Assembly (NCBI RefSeq): GCF_000682715.1
Contig: NZ_AWFH01000010.1
Span: forward strand, 1 to 58,842
Reading direction: 5' to 3'
Origin: Hyphomonas atlantica corrig.
GTDB lineage: Bacteria > Pseudomonadota > Alphaproteobacteria > Caulobacterales > Hyphomonadaceae
DNA length: 58,842 nucleotides
A model generated the notes under the pieces. That model was not told the DNA's origin. It made no database searches and saw only the letters and a program-made list of their open reading frames with translations. The translations under genes were made by a program, and so were the position numbers. Positions 30,369-39,103 of this stretch are shown here, piece by piece (the stretch's first letter is position 1; each line of letters opens with the position of its first letter).

Positions 30369-32474
30369 TCATGAGTCGTCTGCCGGCTCTGTTTCAAAGC
30401 GAACGGTGCGGGTGAGTGCGTCTTCGCAATTCGCGCCGATATGTGCCGTATGACCAACAGGTTCGACTTGCCAGGACCGTGAGGTCTCGTCGTAATAGGC
30501 CAGGTCCTGATGGGTCACGGAAAAGGCGACTGTTTTTGTTTCGCCCGGGCGAAGGAATAGTTTTTCAAAACCTCGAAGCAGTTTGACGGGGCGGTCGATC
30601 AGGCTCTCGCCAAAGCCGATGTAGAATTGCACGGTTTCGGTGCCGGGTTTGTCGCCCGTGTTTGTAACATCGATCTCGAATGTTGGCAGTTTGTCGCCCT
30701 TTGTCGCTCTGATGTCGCCATATGTGAATTCAGTGTAGCCAAGGCCGAAGCCGAACGGGAAGGCCGCACGCTGCCCCGATTTTTCCAGCAGCGTGTAACC
30801 GTGGTAGAGACCGTATTTGATGTCGTCTGCTTCGGCATCGAAGAATGGCAAATGGTCCGCATCGGTCGGAATTGTGAATGGCAGGCGTCCTTCCGGATTG
30901 ATGTCGCCAAAAATGGCCGAGGCAAAGGCGTTGCCGCCTTCCATGCCGGGGTACCATGTCATCATGATTGCCGCAGGTTTGTTGCGCCAGGATTCCATGA
31001 TGACCGCGCTGCCGGACATTACGCCAACCAGCAGACGGTCATTCGCATCCGACAGTTCAGCGATCATGTCTTCGTCGGATTTCAGCAGATTGAGGAACGA
31101 TCGATCACCGCCGCGCGATGGCATTTGTTTGTCCGGGTCCAGACCTTCCAGGGCTTCATTTCCGGGGATAAACTCTCCTTCATCCTCCCAGGTATAGCCA
31201 ACAATGGCGATCACCACGTCAGCAGCCTTTGCGCATTCGATCATGCGTGCAGGGTCAGATCCGTCGTCAAATACAATCTGCGTGTCTGGTCCGGCGGCAG
31301 ATTTCAGGCCATCAAGGATCGTAACCGCATAGGGCGGGTTCACGCTGGATGAACCTCGATCACCGAGATTCACTTCGGCGGCAAGTTTGCCGATCACAGC
31401 GATTGTTTGCGGCTTGTCGCGATCAAGCGGGAGCAGACCGTCATTTTTCAGGAGGACGAAACTTTTCCCGGCGACTTCCCGCGACAACTGGATATGGGCT
31501 TCGCAGGCAAGGTCTTCTTCGGAATAGGTTCTGGGATCGTCGGCCCGCGCGAATGTGAACTGGGTGCGCAGAATGCGCGTCACCGCTTCGTCGACATGTG
31601 CCTCATCCACTTCCCCACGTTCGACAGCGCCTTCGAGGTTGCTGCCATAGAAAATTCCTTCGGGCATCTCGACATCCAGACCAGCCGTAACTGCGTCGGC
31701 GCCGTAACATCCTTTCACCCAGTCAGAGTGGACGAACCCTCTGAAGCCCCATTGCTCTTTCAGAATATTCCGCAGCAACGGAACGCTGTGGGCGCAATAG
31801 TCGCCATTGATCTTGTTATAGGCGCTCATGACGGACGCGCAGCCTGACATCAGCACACGTTTGAAATGCGGCAGGTAGACTTCATGCAATGCGCGGTCGG
31901 TGACGCGCACATCAACCTTGAAACGCGAGTTTTCGATGCTGTTGACTGCAAAGTGTTTTGCGGTGGCGATGATGTTGTGAGTCTGAAGTCCCTCTGTGAG
32001 CGCTGCGCCCATTTCACCGAGGTGCACGGGGTCTTCGCCATAGGTTTCCTGTGCGCGGCCCCAAGCCGGATGGCGCAGCAAGTTGATGCAGACGGCACCG
32101 GATATTGAGGCGCCAAGCGCGCGCGCTTCAATCGCGATGGCTTCACCCACGCGGCGTTCAATGTCGCGATCCCAGGTCGCTCCGCGCGCCATGGTGACTG
32201 GAAAGCAGGTGGTATTCCGCTTGTGTCGCGCGCCTCTCGGCCCATCGCAGAAGTATAGCGACGGAATATCGTGACGTTCGTTGCCGCTGCCCGCAGGATA
32301 GGCGCGTTGACCGAACTGTCGATTTTCCTCGCCAAAGAACTTCTCGAAGAAGCCGTGTCCTGACAGCATCTTCACCTTCTCGGTCAGAGACAAGTCATCG
32401 ACGATGGATTTGACTTCCTGCTCAAGAGCCGGGTCCAGAGGGGCCGTGTTGAAGTCTTTGTGTGCATTGACCAT
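30369..32474 (-). CDS. GH3 beta-glucosidase-type glycosidase (copy 2)
   Basis: The 701-residue protein has the same domain order as the first GH3 copy: barrel, alpha/beta sandwich from about residue 330 (VLLKNDGLLPL) and terminal fibronectin-III-like domain (FPFGFGLGYTEFTY). The nucleophile is Asp251 in FVHSDW, and the long segment CINLLRHPxWGRAQETYGEDP is shared. There is no signal peptide, so the enzyme is cytoplasmic. It lies 18 bases after the sugar symporter gene and is surely cotranscribed with it, which ties transport to hydrolysis. The region linking the sandwich strands differs between the copies, so they may prefer different linkages or sugars. Confidence 0.9.
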   Translation of the reverse strand: MVNAHKDFNTAPLDPALEQEVKSIVDDLSLTEKVKMLSGHGFFEKFFGEENRQFGQRAYPAGSGNERHDIPSLYFCDGPRGARHKRNTTCFPVTMARGATWDRDIERRVGEAIAIEARALGASISGAVCINLLRHPAWGRAQETYGEDPVHLGEMGAALTEGLQTHNIIATAKHFAVNSIENSRFKVDVRVTDRALHEVYLPHFKRVLMSGCASVMSAYNKINGDYCAHSVPLLRNILKEQWGFRGFVHSDWVKGCYGADAVTAGLDVEMPEGIFYGSNLEGAVERGEVDEAHVDEAVTRILRTQFTFARADDPRTYSEEDLACEAHIQLSREVAGKSFVLLKNDGLLPLDRDKPQTIAVIGKLAAEVNLGDRGSSSVNPPYAVTILDGLKSAAGPDTQIVFDDGSDPARMIECAKAADVVIAIVGYTWEDEGEFIPGNEALEGLDPDKQMPSRGGDRSFLNLLKSDEDMIAELSDANDRLLVGVMSGSAVIMESWRNKPAAIMMTWYPGMEGGNAFASAIFGDINPEGRLPFTIPTDADHLPFFDAEADDIKYGLYHGYTLLEKSGQRAAFPFGFGLGYTEFTYGDIRATKGDKLPTFEIDVTNTGDKPGTETVQFYIGFGESLIDRPVKLLRGFEKLFLRPGETKTVAFSVTHQDLAYYDETSRSWQVEPVGHTAHIGANCEDALTRTVRFETEPADDS

Positions 32475-32492
32475 AGGGCGTGCGGGGTCCTT

Positions 32493-33881
32493 TTACTGAG
32501 AGTCGGAATGGCTTTCGCGCAGCTCGATGTCACGGACGATCTCTCGGTGTCGCGCCTGGTCGAGCTTGTAGTTGAGGATCAGGACGAGACAGGTGATCGC
32601 CGCCATGAAAGGGATGACAGAAATCATGAGTTTCAGGCCCATCAGCGCCTGTGGCGTCTGCTCCTGATTGGCGACATATCCGAAAGCATCGAGCAGGAAG
32701 CCGCTGAACAGGGTGGCAACGCCAAGCGACAGTTTCTGTGCAAATGCGATTGCGCCGAAAACAAGCGATTCAGACCGAACGCCGGTTTTCCATTCGCCAT
32801 ATTCAACCGTGTCAGGAAGCGTGGACCAGACACTGACATAACTTGCCGATGATCCGATCGCCCCGAAGATTAGGATCAGCGTAACGACAAGAGCCGTCTC
32901 CACAGGATTAAAGAAAAGTAGCGCCGTCGTGATGGCTGAAATGGAGGCGCCACACGCCCAGACGGCCCGTTTGCCTATCCGCCGGGAAAGAAAGCCCCAG
33001 ATCGGTACGCAGAACATTACCATCAAAGTGATGCTGAACATCACCACGCCGAACAGGTGTTCGGCATTCAGATTGTATTTCAGGTAATACAACATCGCCT
33101 TGCCAGCGATGGTGGAGCCGATACCCCCGATCACTGTCGTGGCGAAGACGATCCAGAACGCAGAGTTCTGTCGCATCATGCGGGCTTGGTCTCGCAGGGC
33201 TGCGGATGGCTCGTTCTGGTCAATATCAGGCTCGCGCGTGAAGACGGCACATGCCAGGACGGCGGCGGCGCCGAGCGCGGCGTACACCATTGCCAGGCGT
33301 TCAAAACCAAGCTTGAGGTCCCCGCCGCCGAGCACCGCAGCGCCGTCTCGTGTGAATGCAGCGATCAGGATGCCGGCGGTGGTGGCGAATACCATTCTGT
33401 AGACTGCCAGCGCGCTTCGCTCGTTCGGGTCCTTCGTCATGCGAGCCGACAAGGATCCATAAGGAACACTGACAACTGTGTAGAAAGTTCGGAAAATGAT
33501 CTGCGTGGCAAAGGCGTAAAGCGCCAACGCACCCAGTTCGAGATTGCCGGTCCTGAACATGAACATGAAGGACAAGCCGAGCGGAATTGCGCCAAGGAAA
33601 AGGTAGGGGCGGAAGCGGCCAAGCCTTGTGCGGGTGCGGTCCGCGAGCAGACCGACGAGTGGGTCTGTCACCGCATCCCAGAGCATCGCTCCGAAGATCA
33701 CGAGCCCGGCCATGAAGTTCGGCAGGCCCGCGACATCAGTATAGAAGAACATGGCGAAAAGATTCGTCATGTTCCAGAAAATATTGATGCCGAAATCGCC
33801 GAGGCCAAACCCGGCTCTGCGTCCGAAGCCGATTTGGGTGGCAGGCGAGACCGATAGGCCCTGAGACGCAATAGAGTTCAT
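32493..33881 (-). CDS. GPH-type sugar/glycoside:cation symporter (MFS)
   Basis: The protein (462 residues from the ATG at 33881) has about twelve hydrophobic helices and the signature of the glycoside-pentoside-hexuronide:cation family: GLGDFGINIFWNMTN near the start, then DAVTDPLVGLLADRTRTRLG in the first cytoplasmic loop and VPYGSLSARMTKDPNERS. MelB-like members use an Asp pair in that first segment for cation binding. It likely brings glycosides through the inner membrane for the GH3 enzyme encoded just downstream. The start is uncertain: a TTG at 33902 has GGAGG eleven bases upstream, whereas the ATG at 33881 has no clear ribosome-binding site. Confidence 0.88.
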   Translation of the reverse strand: MNSIASQGLSVSPATQIGFGRRAGFGLGDFGINIFWNMTNLFAMFFYTDVAGLPNFMAGLVIFGAMLWDAVTDPLVGLLADRTRTRLGRFRPYLFLGAIPLGLSFMFMFRTGNLELGALALYAFATQIIFRTFYTVVSVPYGSLSARMTKDPNERSALAVYRMVFATTAGILIAAFTRDGAAVLGGGDLKLGFERLAMVYAALGAAAVLACAVFTREPDIDQNEPSAALRDQARMMRQNSAFWIVFATTVIGGIGSTIAGKAMLYYLKYNLNAEHLFGVVMFSITLMVMFCVPIWGFLSRRIGKRAVWACGASISAITTALLFFNPVETALVVTLILIFGAIGSSASYVSVWSTLPDTVEYGEWKTGVRSESLVFGAIAFAQKLSLGVATLFSGFLLDAFGYVANQEQTPQALMGLKLMISVIPFMAAITCLVLILNYKLDQARHREIVRDIELRESHSDSQ

Positions 33882-33961
33882 AAAGTGCCAATGTCGGCGC
33901 AAGCGGCCGACATCCTCCCGTAAATATTTTTGCCAAGCCTGTTGCCGACCGGTTCAAACAG

Positions 33962-33985
33962 AAATAATTTCAATTGGAGAAAATT
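33962..33985. promoter_or_regulatory. Possible TetR half-site in the symporter/acyl-CoA synthetase gap
   Basis: In this 172-base divergent gap the stretch contains ATTTCAAT, identical to the left half of the 29599-29622 palindrome, but the right half is poorly kept (about 15 of 24 positions agree overall). Two direct repeats, TTTCAATTG (33968-33976) and TTACAATTG (33984-33992), overlap it. It could control both the symporter operon and the acyl-CoA synthetase operon, but the match is weak. Confidence 0.3.
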
Positions 33986-34053
33986 ACAATTGCCATTTGT
34001 GATCTGTTGCGCGAGCTTAGCGATCAGATAAAAAGATTACAAGTGGAGAAAAA

Positions 34054-35910
34054 GTGGAGGAAGCTTTGGATTTGTCGCTTGCGAAGCGGGGTGCCAAGCC
34101 TGCGGACCAATCTGATCGTCGTGATGGCGGCGCACTTTCCCGCTTGTGGAAGCAGATTGTCTATACGGCAAAGCTCCGACAGATCGATCAGGACACCAAA
34201 GCTTTCACGCCGCTTGGGTCGGTGCTGATCCCGGACGTTCTTGAAGGCACGGTTGATCGCTTCGCGGACAACACCGCTTTTATCTTTGAAGGCGCGCGCT
34301 CCACCTATGCCGATCTTGAGGCGCGGGCGAACAGGATAGCGGCCTGGGGGCAGAATATAGGGCTGAAGCCCGGAGACACGGTCGCCCTGTTCATGGACAA
34401 CCGACCGGACTATGTCGCGGTGTGGTTCGGCCTGTCGAAGATTGGTGTGATAACGGCGCTGATCAATTCGCATCTGTCTGGCACCGGCCTGACGCATTGT
34501 CTTAATGTGGCTGAAGCCAAGGCAATCATTACCTGTCAGGAGCTGGACGCCCGTGTGCGGGACATTCGCGCCGATCTGGTAGACAGCACTGTGCCTGTCG
34601 AAATTCTTGATCCGGGCAGCACGTTCTCCAACTGGCTCGAAACTCTTTCCTCGGATCGCCCTGACCGATCTCAAAGGGATGCCTTGCGGGGCAAGGATGT
34701 CGCGCTTCTAATCTACACGTCCGGCACCACTGGCCTGCCCAAGGCGGCGAAGATGACCCATGCGCGATGCCTGATCATGATGCGCAGTTTCGCGACCCCG
34801 TGCCAGGTCGGGCCTGATGATGTGATCTACGAGACGCTCCCGCTCTATCACGGGACAACCGGCGTCTGCGGTGTGGGCATTGCGTTGACCACGGGGGCCG
34901 CAATCCTCTTGCGTCGCAAATTCTCGGCCAGCGCCTTCTGGAACGAAGCCCGCGAGTATGGCGCGACCATGTTCATCTATGTTGGAGAGCTTGGGCGGTT
35001 CCTGATGAACCAGCCACCCAGCGATGCGGAGCGGACGCACAAGATGACCCGTGGCCTCGGGAATGGCATGCGGCCTGATGTTTGGCGGCAATTTGTAAAC
35101 CGAACGGGCATCAAGCAATTGTTCGAATTCTACGGATCAACAGAAGGTAATATCTCTCTCATCAATCTGGATGGAACGATTGGGTCGGTGGGCTGTGTGC
35201 CTCCCATCATCCGTAAGCAGATGTTGATAAGGGTCGTGAAGACCGACCCAGTTACAGGTGAGATCCTTCGAACGCCTGATGGCCTCTGCATGGAGGCAGA
35301 TATAGACGAGCCCGGCGAGGCCATTGGTGCAATCAAGCAGACGGAAACCCGCAACAGTTTTGAGGGGTATAGCGACAAATCCGCGACTGAGAAGAAGATC
35401 CTGCGCAATGTATTTGAAGCAAATGATGCCTGGTTCCGTTCGGGTGACCTGATGCGCCGGGACAGGATGGGACGTTTCTATTTTGTGGACCGGGTTGGCG
35501 ATACTTTCCGCTGGAAGTCGGAAAATGTATCGACCACAGAGGTCGCGGAAGTGATGTCCCATGTTCCGGGGGTGACCATTGCCAATGTGTTCGGCGTGCC
35601 CGTCCCAGGGTTTGACGGCAAAGCGGGAATGGCGGCTGTGTCGGTCGATGAGACGTTCTCAGTGGCATCTGTATACGAAGAGATTGCAAAGCATTTGCCG
35701 TCATATGCACGGCCCGTCTTTCTGCGTATCGTCGACGGCCACGACACAACGGGGACGTTGAAGCTGTCCAAAGTGGATTTGGTCAAGCAGGGCATTGACC
35801 GGCTTGCGAACGTGGATGGCGTTTTCATTCTGGACGAACGGGAAAAGAGCTACAGGCCGTACACCATCTCGGACCGGGATGCGCTGGCCGAGGGTGCGCT
35901 GCGCCTTTGA
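34054..35910 (+). CDS. Fatty-acyl-CoA synthetase (FATP/FadD-like)
   Basis: The 618-residue protein is an ANL-superfamily adenylating enzyme: the P-loop-like motif IYTSGTTGLPKAAK, the EFYGSTEGN segment, FRSGDLMRRD and a C-terminal lid (GTLKLSKVDLVKQG) are all present. The sequence between the motifs resembles the FATP/very-long-chain acyl-CoA synthetase branch. It would join a fatty or other carboxylic acid to CoA. GGAG five bases before the GTG at 34054 sets the start. It is divergent from the sugar symporter and heads an operon with the GH106-like and PHP-domain genes, which fits release and activation of an acyl group from a glycosylated lipid (inference). Confidence 0.9.
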   Translation: MEEALDLSLAKRGAKPADQSDRRDGGALSRLWKQIVYTAKLRQIDQDTKAFTPLGSVLIPDVLEGTVDRFADNTAFIFEGARSTYADLEARANRIAAWGQNIGLKPGDTVALFMDNRPDYVAVWFGLSKIGVITALINSHLSGTGLTHCLNVAEAKAIITCQELDARVRDIRADLVDSTVPVEILDPGSTFSNWLETLSSDRPDRSQRDALRGKDVALLIYTSGTTGLPKAAKMTHARCLIMMRSFATPCQVGPDDVIYETLPLYHGTTGVCGVGIALTTGAAILLRRKFSASAFWNEAREYGATMFIYVGELGRFLMNQPPSDAERTHKMTRGLGNGMRPDVWRQFVNRTGIKQLFEFYGSTEGNISLINLDGTIGSVGCVPPIIRKQMLIRVVKTDPVTGEILRTPDGLCMEADIDEPGEAIGAIKQTETRNSFEGYSDKSATEKKILRNVFEANDAWFRSGDLMRRDRMGRFYFVDRVGDTFRWKSENVSTTEVAEVMSHVPGVTIANVFGVPVPGFDGKAGMAAVSVDETFSVASVYEEIAKHLPSYARPVFLRIVDGHDTTGTLKLSKVDLVKQGIDRLANVDGVFILDEREKSYRPYTISDRDALAEGALRL

Positions 35911-35984
35911 CGGCGTGGCATACCTGCTGAACAATCATAGCTGGCCGGAGCAACTGCCAGCCGACAAAACACGAGGGAAGAAAC

Positions 35985-38900
35985 ATGGGCCGGATATTGA
36001 AGTGGCTGGGAATCGGCATCGGGGCGCTTGTCGTGCTTGCACTGCTCGCGGTGGCGATTGGCTGGTTCTGGCTGAATGGCAAGATCAAATCCCATATGAC
36101 GCTTCCGGATAATAATCCCGAGGTGAGCAGTTTGCTGGAGTATCGGGAGCAGGTCGGCGCACCAAAAAGCGCGATCAATCTCAGCTATGAACTGGACCTG
36201 ACCCAACCGGGAGCCCTGACCCATCCGCCGGAGGAGCGCCGGCCGTGGACCCGGTGGTGGTGGCCCGGTGGAGATGTTTCGGCCGAGACGGCATGCGCGC
36301 AGCTAACAGCCTTTGATGCCAAAGGGTTTGGCGGCGTCGAGATTCAGGCGTTCGCAGCGGGACTCGATATTGATTCAGACGAAATCCAGGCAAGTATTCG
36401 ATCGTTCGGATCAGATGAATTCAACGCCGAACTCTCCGAGGTCATGGCGTGTGCATCAGACCTGAACTTCGATTTGTACCTGAACCATCTGAGCGGTTGG
36501 CCGGCAGGTGGTCCACAGGTGCCGGTTGATGAAGGACTTCGGGAATTGCGTTTCTCCGAGAAGACGGTTTCCGGTGGTCGAGAGGTCAGTTTTGATCTGC
36601 CAGCACCGAAAGCGGGCTTTGGGGACCATCTGATGGCCTATGGCGAGATGGCGTTCAGCCATGCGTCGCCCGGGGCAGACCTGAACAATTTTGTGCCCGA
36701 GCTGGGCCAGCTGGTAAGCGTCGTCGCGGCCAAAAAGATTGGCGGAAAGCGAGACGGAAGTCCGATGGTTGCAACCGACACTGTAGAGCTGGACGGTGCG
36801 TCAGCTATTGTCCTGACAGACCGCGTTGTGGATGGTCGGCTGTCCTGGGATGCGCCTGAAGGCGAATGGGTCATTGTTTCGGCGTGGAGCCAGCCCTCCG
36901 GGTCTGCACCGGTTCTTGTGGCCGGGGATTCTTCCGGCTTCGTTGTGGACCATCTGGATACAGAAATCCTGAGCGGGCACTACGCCTACGCGTTTGGGGA
37001 GCGCACAGGTTTGAGCGCGCATTATGGCGACGGGTTCACCGGTTTCTTCAATGACAGTATCGAATTTATGGCAGACCGCCTGGGCACGCCTGATATTCTG
37101 GAGGAGTTCGAGAGCCGTCGGGGATATGATCTTGCGCCCCTTATTCCTGCTGTCTTCGTCGATGTGCGCGACAATTTCTATGTGCGAGACGTGGCTCGGG
37201 TCTACGCGGCACCAAGCTTCAAACTAACAGAAAACGACGAGCGCATTCGCTTCGATTATCAGAAGACAATTTCTGATCTCCTTGTGGATCGCTTCGTTGG
37301 GGGGAGCGCGGATTGGGCAGAGGCCCGGGGCTTGCTGTCCAAGGGCCAAAGCTACGGAATGGATTTGGATGCGATTCAGGCACTTGGTCGCAATCACATT
37401 CCGGAGATGGAGCAATTGTATGGCGGCGGTTCGGAATTCTCGTTGAAGCTCGCGGGAGCTGCGGGACTGCTCTATGACCGACCAGTTATCGCAAGCGAAT
37501 CCTTCGTGTGGTCGGAAATGGGCTATGCTGTTTCGCCGGCACGGATCAAGGCGGCCGCAGACAAGCTGTTCCTGTCTGGCGTAAATCAGATTCTCTATCA
37601 TGGCGTGCCCTATGATTCCGATCGGCCAGAATATGCAGAGGCATTCGGTGAAATGGGCTGGCACCCCTTCCACGGAAGTGGCGGAGAGTTCAATTATTCC
37701 GGAAACTATGGGCCAGAATCCTCAATCTGGAATACGTTGGAAGAGATCAACACCTATCTGGTCCGTTCACAGAACCTTCTACAGGCAGGTAAGCCAGATG
37801 CTGACGTCCTGATCTATTATCCATTCCTCGGATTCCCGAGTGAGCTGTCCATCAGCGAGCAAGCAAAGGATCTGTTCCTCTTCATGGGCGCTATGCCCGA
37901 CGAAGTCGACCGCGCTGATAAAGAGGCAGGTGGCAGCATTCCCTTCGTCAAGCTGCCTGAGATCGAGAAACTGGAAAGCACGCTTTGGCTCGAACGCCTC
38001 ATGCCGATCGTGAAAGAACTGGATGAGCGTGGCATTACATGGACCTGGATAAATGATGACGCACTCACGCATCGTCTCGATACGCTCAATACGGACCAGA
38101 AAATCCTGTTGTTTGATACGCCGTGGATCGAGCTGGAATCGGCCCAGGCGCTTTCGGCCATATCGGATCGCGTCGCTATCATGGGGCGCACACCAACCCG
38201 TCAGCCAGGTTATTTGGATCATCAGGTGAGAGATGCCCAAATCGCCGACATAATGCGCGTGCTGGAAGCCAACCGTACATTGTCGGATGCGGGCGCGTTG
38301 CAAGCCTGGGCGAAAGGAAACTTCGTCTTTGCCGGGGCCAGTACTGTACGCCGGGTTACCCGTGTTCAGTCGGATGATAGCGCAATTCACTTCCTCTCAA
38401 ACCAGAGTGCGACGGCGACCCGCGTGACTGTGGACGTGATGCTGGATGAGGGTAGCAGTCTCTATGCATTTGATCCGAAATCGGGTCAGGCATTCAAATT
38501 TGAGGAAGCCAGCCAAGGGCAGGTCGAGCTAGCCTTTCCGGCTCTGGCGTCTCTCTTCCTGATCGAGACGCCCGGCGAACTGCCCGGCGCTGTCGTCTAC
38601 GAGTCGTTGCCCATTGGCGAAGGCATTTCAGTGACAGAGTGGTCGCTGAAGGCTGGCACCTTTGAGGCCGAGTTGAAGTCTCCACTCGTTGATGCGGCAA
38701 GCCTTGAAGGATTTCGTGACGAAGGGACCGGGCTCGTCTATTCAGCCACCACTTCTGTGTCCGAGATCCCGGGTCCGATCTATCTGGTGATGGAGCGCGT
38801 CGAAGGTAGCGTGGCGGTTTCGGTGAATGGAAGCGACTTGGGGCGGCTTGTGCTGCCACCATATGAGATCGATATCTCCTCCGCGCTTCACGCAGGCGAG

Positions 38901-39074
38901 AACCAGATCACGCTGACCGTAACGCCGCCACGGTTCCACGAACTGGTTGCGCGAGCAGAGTCCGGTGAAGAACCGAAAATGGAATTCATGGCAGGGCTTG
39001 GCGAGAAGAAGCATCCAAAGATCGGATTGATCGGTGATGTTCGCCTTGTCACTCAATCTGTTCTAAATCCCTGA
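35985..39074 (+). CDS. Membrane-anchored GH106-like glycosidase
   Basis: The 1029-residue protein has an N-terminal membrane helix (about residues 8-30) and a large extracytoplasmic region. The segment RPWTRWWWPGGDVS (86-99) followed by GFGGVEIQAF resembles the start of GH106 alpha-L-rhamnosidase-type catalytic domains (family pattern PRxWWHWxxG). The C-terminus (about 900-1010, VAVSVNGSDLGRLVLPPYEI and LHAGENQITLTV) looks like a GH2-type sugar-binding jelly roll. Substrate and catalytic acids are not certain from sequence; rhamnosidase is the best guess. It lies 74 bases after the acyl-CoA synthetase gene and is followed by the PHP-domain gene, all on the same strand. The anchor places it in the periplasm, where it could trim sugars before uptake. 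Confidence 0.7.
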   Translation: MGRILKWLGIGIGALVVLALLAVAIGWFWLNGKIKSHMTLPDNNPEVSSLLEYREQVGAPKSAINLSYELDLTQPGALTHPPEERRPWTRWWWPGGDVSAETACAQLTAFDAKGFGGVEIQAFAAGLDIDSDEIQASIRSFGSDEFNAELSEVMACASDLNFDLYLNHLSGWPAGGPQVPVDEGLRELRFSEKTVSGGREVSFDLPAPKAGFGDHLMAYGEMAFSHASPGADLNNFVPELGQLVSVVAAKKIGGKRDGSPMVATDTVELDGASAIVLTDRVVDGRLSWDAPEGEWVIVSAWSQPSGSAPVLVAGDSSGFVVDHLDTEILSGHYAYAFGERTGLSAHYGDGFTGFFNDSIEFMADRLGTPDILEEFESRRGYDLAPLIPAVFVDVRDNFYVRDVARVYAAPSFKLTENDERIRFDYQKTISDLLVDRFVGGSADWAEARGLLSKGQSYGMDLDAIQALGRNHIPEMEQLYGGGSEFSLKLAGAAGLLYDRPVIASESFVWSEMGYAVSPARIKAAADKLFLSGVNQILYHGVPYDSDRPEYAEAFGEMGWHPFHGSGGEFNYSGNYGPESSIWNTLEEINTYLVRSQNLLQAGKPDADVLIYYPFLGFPSELSISEQAKDLFLFMGAMPDEVDRADKEAGGSIPFVKLPEIEKLESTLWLERLMPIVKELDERGITWTWINDDALTHRLDTLNTDQKILLFDTPWIELESAQALSAISDRVAIMGRTPTRQPGYLDHQVRDAQIADIMRVLEANRTLSDAGALQAWAKGNFVFAGASTVRRVTRVQSDDSAIHFLSNQSATATRVTVDVMLDEGSSLYAFDPKSGQAFKFEEASQGQVELAFPALASLFLIETPGELPGAVVYESLPIGEGISVTEWSLKAGTFEAELKSPLVDAASLEGFRDEGTGLVYSATTSVSEIPGPIYLVMERVEGSVAVSVNGSDLGRLVLPPYEIDISSALHAGENQITLTVTPPRFHELVARAESGEEPKMEFMAGLGEKKHPKIGLIGDVRLVTQSVLNP

Positions 39075-39103
39075 TTTCAAATAAGCTCGGGGGAGGGAGT
39101 TTT

